A DNA stretch of 64,000 nucleotides from CAJXSN01 sp947492235. Its GTDB lineage: Bacteria; Pseudomonadota; Alphaproteobacteria; Sphingomonadales; Sphingomonadaceae. Both the position numbers and the translations under genes were made by a program. Every line of letters begins with the position of its first letter. Positions within the stretch are counted from its first letter, which is position 1. The notes below the pieces were generated by a model. It saw nothing but the letters and a program-made list of their open reading frames with translations. It made no database searches and was not told the DNA's origin. This document shows, in pieces, positions 60,284 through 64,000 of this stretch. The DNA lies in the NCBI RefSeq assembly GCF_042492175.1, contig NZ_CP170453.1, positions 1,178,001-1,242,000 of the forward strand. Direction: 5' to 3'.

Positions 60284-60862
60284 ATGGCTGATACGTCAGG
60301 CACAGCAACTGCAGAAAACGTCGCAGAGCATGACGGCGATGACGGAGTCCGTCGGCGCGATTTCATTAACATTGCGGCGCTCAGCGCAGCCGGTGTTGGT
60401 GCCTTGGGCGCGGTCTATCCACTGATCACCCAGATGGCCCCCTCGGCTGACGTGCTTGCCGAAAGCAGCACGGATGTGGATGTCTCGGCTATCGAGCCGG
60501 GTCAGGCGATCAAGGCCGTTTTCCGCAAGCAGCCGCTGTTCGTGCGCCGCCTGACACCGGCAGAAATCAGCGCGGCCAACGACACGCCGACCGGTTCGCT
60601 GCGCGACGCGGAAAGCCTCGCCGACCGGACCAAGGAAGGCCATGAAGATGTGCTCGTCACCATGGGCGTGTGCACCCATCTCGGCTGCGTGCCGCTGGGC
60701 GCTGCCGAGGGTGAGGACAAGGGCGAGTTCGGGGGCTATTTCTGCCCCTGCCACGGCTCGCAATTCGATACCGCAGGGCGCATCCGCAAGGGCCCCGCAC
60801 CGACCAATCTCGAAGTGCCGGACTATGAATTCACGTCCGACACCACCATCCGCGTAGGCTAA
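60284..60862 (+). CDS. petA: Ubiquinol-cytochrome c reductase Rieske iron-sulfur subunit
   Basis: 192 aa from ATG 60284. Tat-type N terminus VRRRDFINIAALSAAG serving as uncleaved anchor. Rieske [2Fe-2S] ligands: C130 and H132 in box CTHLGC (disulfide Cys 135) and C154 and H157 in box CPCHGS. Subunit of complex III in the inner membrane, transferring electrons from ubiquinol to cytochrome c1. Confidence 0.95.
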   Translation: MADTSGTATAENVAEHDGDDGVRRRDFINIAALSAAGVGALGAVYPLITQMAPSADVLAESSTDVDVSAIEPGQAIKAVFRKQPLFVRRLTPAEISAANDTPTGSLRDAESLADRTKEGHEDVLVTMGVCTHLGCVPLGAAEGEDKGEFGGYFCPCHGSQFDTAGRIRKGPAPTNLEVPDYEFTSDTTIRVG

Positions 60863-60882
60863 GCGCTAGAGAGAATGAAATT

Positions 60883-62175
60883 ATGAGCTTTCCCTGGGCC
60901 AAGCAATACACCCCCGGCAACGATTTCACGAAGTGGATCGACGAGAAGCTGCCTTTGCCGCGCCTCGTCTACAATGCCGTGGGCGCGGGTTACCCCGTGC
61001 CGCGCAACCTGTCTTACATGTGGAATTTCGGTGTGCTGGCGGGCTTTTGCCTTGTCTTGCAGATCGTCACCGGTGTCATTCTGGCGATGCACTATGCGCC
61101 CAACGCGCTGGTTGCGTTCTCCAGCACCGAGCACATCATGCGCAACGTCAATTGGGGCTGGATGCTGCGGTACGCCCACGCCAACGGGGCGAGCTTCTTC
61201 TTCCTCGTGCTGTATCTGCATATTTTCCGCGGGCTCTATTACAGTTCTTACAAGGCGCCGCGCGAGATGATCTGGCTGCTCGGCGTGGTGATCTTCCTGC
61301 TGGTGATGGCGACGGCCTTCATGGGCTACGTGCTGCCATGGGGCCAGATGAGCTTCTGGGGCGCGAAGGTGATTACCGGCCTGTTCGGCGCCATCCCGCT
61401 GGTGGGTGAGCCGATCCAGATCTGGCTGCTGGGCGGTTATGCGCCCGACAACGCCGCTCTGAACCGCTTCTTCAGCCTGCACTTCCTGCTGCCCTTCGTA
61501 ACGGCGGGTGTGATCATCCTGCATATCTGGGCACTGCACATTCCGGGTTCGTCGAACCCGACCGGCGTTGAAGTGAAGAGCGAAAGCGACACGGTGCCGT
61601 TCCACCCGTATTATACGGCGAAGGACGGTTTCGGACTGGGCGTCTTCCTGATTGCCTATCTCGCGATGGTGTTCTTCCTGCCGAACTTCCTCGGCCATGC
61701 GGATAACTATATCGAGGCGAACCCGCTGGCCACGCCTGCGAACATCGTGCCGGAATGGTATTTCTGGCCGTTCTACGCGATCCTGCGGGCCTTCACCTTC
61801 GACTTCATTCTCCCGGCCAAGCTGTGGGGCGTGATCGGAATGTTTGCATCGATCCTGCTGTGGTTCATCCTGCCCTGGCTCGACCGGTCGCCGGTCCGCA
61901 GCGGTCACTATCGCCCGCTGTTCCGCAAGTTCTTCTGGTTCGGTCTGATCCCGTGTATTCTGGTGCTCGGCTATTGCGGGGGCGCGCCTCTGTCGACCTT
62001 CACCATTCTGGCCAGCCAGATCGGGACCGCCTATTACTTCCTGCACTTCCTCGTGATCCTGCCGCTCATCTCTTCTTTCGAGAAGCCGGAGCCGCTGCCC
62101 TATTCGATTACCGAGGCCGTGTTGGGGTCCGACAAACAAGCAGTGCTGGGTGAAAACGCCCAGCCCGCCGTCTGA
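60883..62175 (+). CDS. petB: Cytochrome b subunit of the bc1 complex
   Basis: 430 aa. Full-length cytochrome b with about eight membrane helices. Heme ligands lie in helices B and D (for example HANGASFFFLVLYLHIFRGLYY cut around two His, and RFFSLHFLLPFVTAGVIILH). Qo-site PEWYFWPFY is intact. ATG 60883, 20 bases after petA. Confidence 0.96.
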   Translation: MSFPWAKQYTPGNDFTKWIDEKLPLPRLVYNAVGAGYPVPRNLSYMWNFGVLAGFCLVLQIVTGVILAMHYAPNALVAFSSTEHIMRNVNWGWMLRYAHANGASFFFLVLYLHIFRGLYYSSYKAPREMIWLLGVVIFLLVMATAFMGYVLPWGQMSFWGAKVITGLFGAIPLVGEPIQIWLLGGYAPDNAALNRFFSLHFLLPFVTAGVIILHIWALHIPGSSNPTGVEVKSESDTVPFHPYYTAKDGFGLGVFLIAYLAMVFFLPNFLGHADNYIEANPLATPANIVPEWYFWPFYAILRAFTFDFILPAKLWGVIGMFASILLWFILPWLDRSPVRSGHYRPLFRKFFWFGLIPCILVLGYCGGAPLSTFTILASQIGTAYYFLHFLVILPLISSFEKPEPLPYSITEAVLGSDKQAVLGENAQPAV

Positions 62176-62198
62176 GCGAATTAGGAAAGAGTTTTACT

Positions 62199-63056
62199 AT
62201 GGTTCGCCTACTCGCAATCGGTGCAGGCCTGCTCTTCACCCTGGTGGTGATGGTCTCCTTCGTGGTTGACGCTTACAATGCCGCGACGACCGAAACGCCC
62301 AAGACCGCTGAAAAGGTCTTCCATCTCGACGCCAAGGCACCCGAAGGCGGCTGGTCGTTCTCAGGGCCGCTGGGCAAATGGGACATCGCCCAGCTCCAGC
62401 GTGGCTACAAGGTCTACAAGGAAGTGTGCTCGGCCTGCCACGGCATGAAGTTCATCGCTTTCCGTAATCTTGCAGAGCTCGGCTACACCGAGAATCAGGT
62501 GCGCGCAGAGGCGGCCACGTGGCAGGTCCCCGGTGTCGATCCGGCGACCGGCGAGTCGATTATGCGTCCCGCAGAGCCGACCGACTACATTCCCTCGCCC
62601 TATCCAAATGACGTTGCGGCGGCTGCGGCCAACAACAACGCCATTCCGCCTGATCTTTCGCTGATCACCAAGGCGCGCAAGAACGGGACAAATTACGTCT
62701 ATTCGCTGCTGTCGGGCTATCAGGAAATCCCTGCTGAACTGACCGAGCAATTCCCCGAATTCTCGACGCCCTTCGGCCTCTATTACAACCCGTATTTCAA
62801 GTACCTCAACATCGCGATGGCGCCGCCGCTGATGTCCGATGGGCAGGTGACCTATGATGACGGGACAGAGGCCACGGTTCCGCAAATGTCGGAAGACGTG
62901 ACGGCATTCCTGACCTGGGGCGCCGAGCCGACAATGATCAAGCGCAAGCAGACCGGCTGGCCGGTGATGATCTTCCTCGTCTTCGCCACGATCCTTGCAT
63001 GGATGGCCAAGCAGCAGATCTGGTCGGCTGTGAAGCCGTCCAAGCGCAAGGACTGA
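62199..63056 (+). CDS. petC: Cytochrome c1 subunit of the bc1 complex
   Basis: 285 aa. N-terminal hydrophobic leader (residues ~3-25). Heme-binding CSACHG (C77, C80, H81); Met ligand expected within YNPYFKYLNIAMAPPLMSDG. C-terminal membrane anchor near 247-268 followed by the basic tail KPSKRKD. Completes petABC. Cytochrome c1 faces the periplasm. Confidence 0.95.
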   Translation: MVRLLAIGAGLLFTLVVMVSFVVDAYNAATTETPKTAEKVFHLDAKAPEGGWSFSGPLGKWDIAQLQRGYKVYKEVCSACHGMKFIAFRNLAELGYTENQVRAEAATWQVPGVDPATGESIMRPAEPTDYIPSPYPNDVAAAAANNNAIPPDLSLITKARKNGTNYVYSLLSGYQEIPAELTEQFPEFSTPFGLYYNPYFKYLNIAMAPPLMSDGQVTYDDGTEATVPQMSEDVTAFLTWGAEPTMIKRKQTGWPVMIFLVFATILAWMAKQQIWSAVKPSKRKD

Positions 63057-63098
63057 TCTCTCGCTGCGGGTGATCCTGCTTTGCGAAAGCACCGGGCC

Positions 63099-63629
63099 AT
63101 GAGCCCGGACGAACTGCGCGCCATCATCCGCACGGTGCCGGACTTTCCCAAGCCCGGCATCCAGTTCCGAGATATCGGTACATTGCTGGCGCATCCCGAG
63201 GCCTTGGGTGCCGCCATCGAGCATCTGGCCGAGCGCTCGCACGGCGCACAGGCCATTGCCGGCATGGAAGCGCGCGGATTTATCTTCGGCGCGGCCGTGG
63301 CGATCCGGCTGGGTGTGGGCTTCATCCCGATCCGCAAGCCCGGCAAATTGCCGGTCGAAACGATCGGCGTGGACTACGATCTCGAATACGGCACCGACCG
63401 GCTCGAGCTGGACCCGTCGACCATGACGCACGGCGCGCGCGTCGCGATTGTCGACGATCTGATTGCCACCGGCGGCACTGCCTGCGCCGCTGCGCAATTG
63501 CTGCGTCAGGCGGGGGCGGAGATTGACCGGGCGGTCTTTGTGATCGACCTGCCGGATCTGGGCGGGGCGGCAAAACTGCGCTCCAGCGGCGTCGAAGTCG
63601 AAGCGCTCATCGCATTCGACGGGGAATGA
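63099..63629 (+). CDS. apt: Adenine phosphoribosyltransferase
   Basis: 176 aa from ATG 63099. PRT fold with FPKPGIQFRDIGTLL at the N terminus, GMEARGFIFGAAVAIRLG, RKPGKLP, and the PRPP motif VAIVDDLIATGGTA. Salvages adenine to AMP. Follows petC after 42 bases, probably read from the same or a nearby promoter. Confidence 0.94.
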   Translation: MSPDELRAIIRTVPDFPKPGIQFRDIGTLLAHPEALGAAIEHLAERSHGAQAIAGMEARGFIFGAAVAIRLGVGFIPIRKPGKLPVETIGVDYDLEYGTDRLELDPSTMTHGARVAIVDDLIATGGTACAAAQLLRQAGAEIDRAVFVIDLPDLGGAAKLRSSGVEVEALIAFDGE

Positions 63630-63749
63630 CGGGTGTACGGCGCAGCGGGCTAAGCCGCTGAAAACCTTGGAGGGGATGGCGCCCGCCCCCGATACGCTGT
63701 AGGCTCTGCCGCTGCGGCGTGTCTGATGCACCGTTTTGAGGAACTCTGA

Positions 63750-64000
63750 TGGAATCGCAAGCGCTCGTCATTGCAACAGTCGGTGTTCTGGGAATCGGCG
63801 CCCAATGGGTTGCGTGGCGCACGGGCTGGCCCGCAATTGTCCTGATGCTGCTGGCTGGCTTTCTGGCCGGGCCGGTCTTCGGCATTTTCGACCCTGAAGA
63901 AACCTTCGGCGATTTGCTGGAGCCGATGATAGGCCTCGGCGTGGCCCTTATCCTGTTCGAAGGGGGCCTGAGCCTCGACCTGCGCGAATTGCGCCATTCG
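63750..64000 (+). CDS. Na+/H+ antiporter (NhaP/CPA family), 5' part only
   Basis: About 83 codons before the window ends. GAGGAA precedes ATG 63750. N-terminal sequence ESQALVIATVGVLGIGAQWV and then IVLMLLAGFLAGPVFGIF and LGVALILFEGGLSLDLREL match the first three helices of sodium/hydrogen exchangers. Ion preference cannot be judged from this fragment. Confidence 0.8.

Noticed and set aside
60859..62139. 426-codon minus-strand open frame opposite petB
   Set aside because: petB is unmistakable and full length; the antisense translation is a Gln/Arg/His-rich shadow.
62361..63731. 456-codon minus-strand open frame opposite petC and apt
   Set aside because: Covers two clear plus-strand genes and has no recognisable domain.
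1..64000. CRISPR arrays, insertion sequences, toxin-antitoxin pairs and rRNA genes
   Set aside because: Looked for regularly spaced repeats, transposase motifs and rRNA sequence on both strands and saw none.

Overview
The window reads as a GC-rich chromosomal segment from an alphaproteobacterium, most likely Sphingomonadales and plausibly Erythrobacteraceae. This is inferred from gene content and order: pcm-like/tolC/PopZ-like (DUF2497), a ThiS-ThiG fusion, UrcA and DUF3035 proteins, a long acidic tail on ribosomal protein S9, and a petABC operon with a Tat-type Rieske protein. No phage, insertion sequence or CRISPR array is visible. Almost all genes are intact and tightly packed, with many 1- or 4-base start/stop overlaps.

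Layout. Bases 1-21,900 are mostly housekeeping: ribosome hibernation factor, a hot-dog thioesterase, a SleB-type wall hydrolase, exonuclease III, an ErpA-type Fe-S protein, a CBS protein, a PopZ-like pole organiser, TolC, class I fumarase, a LytS/LytTR two-component pair, rplM-rpsI, heme A synthase, MerC, thiSG, and ileS-lspA-DUF3035. Between thiSG and the DUF3035 gene lies a 400-base non-coding stretch packed with hairpins and an inverted pair of REP-like repeats.

Bases 21,916-46,169 are one unbroken minus-strand surface-glycan locus of about 24 kb. In transcription order it has: (i) a complete pseudaminic acid route (pseB, pseC, pseF, a pseG-pseH fusion, pseI); (ii) an O-antigen-ligase-like protein, Wza-type export lipoprotein and Wzc-type tyrosine kinase; (iii) an unknown secreted protein; (iv) a second sugar-tailoring set (SDR epimerase, Gfo/Idh dehydrogenase, DegT aminotransferase, GNAT, two transferase-like proteins, hexapeptide acyltransferase, PhyH-type oxygenase); (v) Wzx-like flippase and Wzy-like polymerase; (vi) rfbC-rfbB-rfbD for dTDP-L-rhamnose, without rfbA. 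No ordinary GT2/GT4 glycosyltransferase or priming transferase is visible. The two transferase-like proteins with His-Pro and Ser/Thr motifs are therefore the best candidates for using CMP-pseudaminate.

Bases 46,286-64,000 return to core functions: a degenerate GDPD-like membrane protein, ribF, folA, purK-purE, gpmA, tRNA-Thr(GGT), a pair of bacterial PH-domain membrane proteins (YdbS/YdbT type), threonine aldolase, a DMT transporter, aminopeptidase N, PgeF, the cytochrome bc1 operon petABC, apt, and the start of a Na+/H+ antiporter running off the window.

Most notable: the pseudaminate-centred glycan locus with unassigned transferases; a shared 12-bp near-palindrome (GTAtCATGATAC type) upstream of merC and of rplM; the hairpin/REP-rich intergenic region; a terminator that contains the DUF3035 stop codon; and a seven-fold Tyr-Gly tail on the Wzc kinase.
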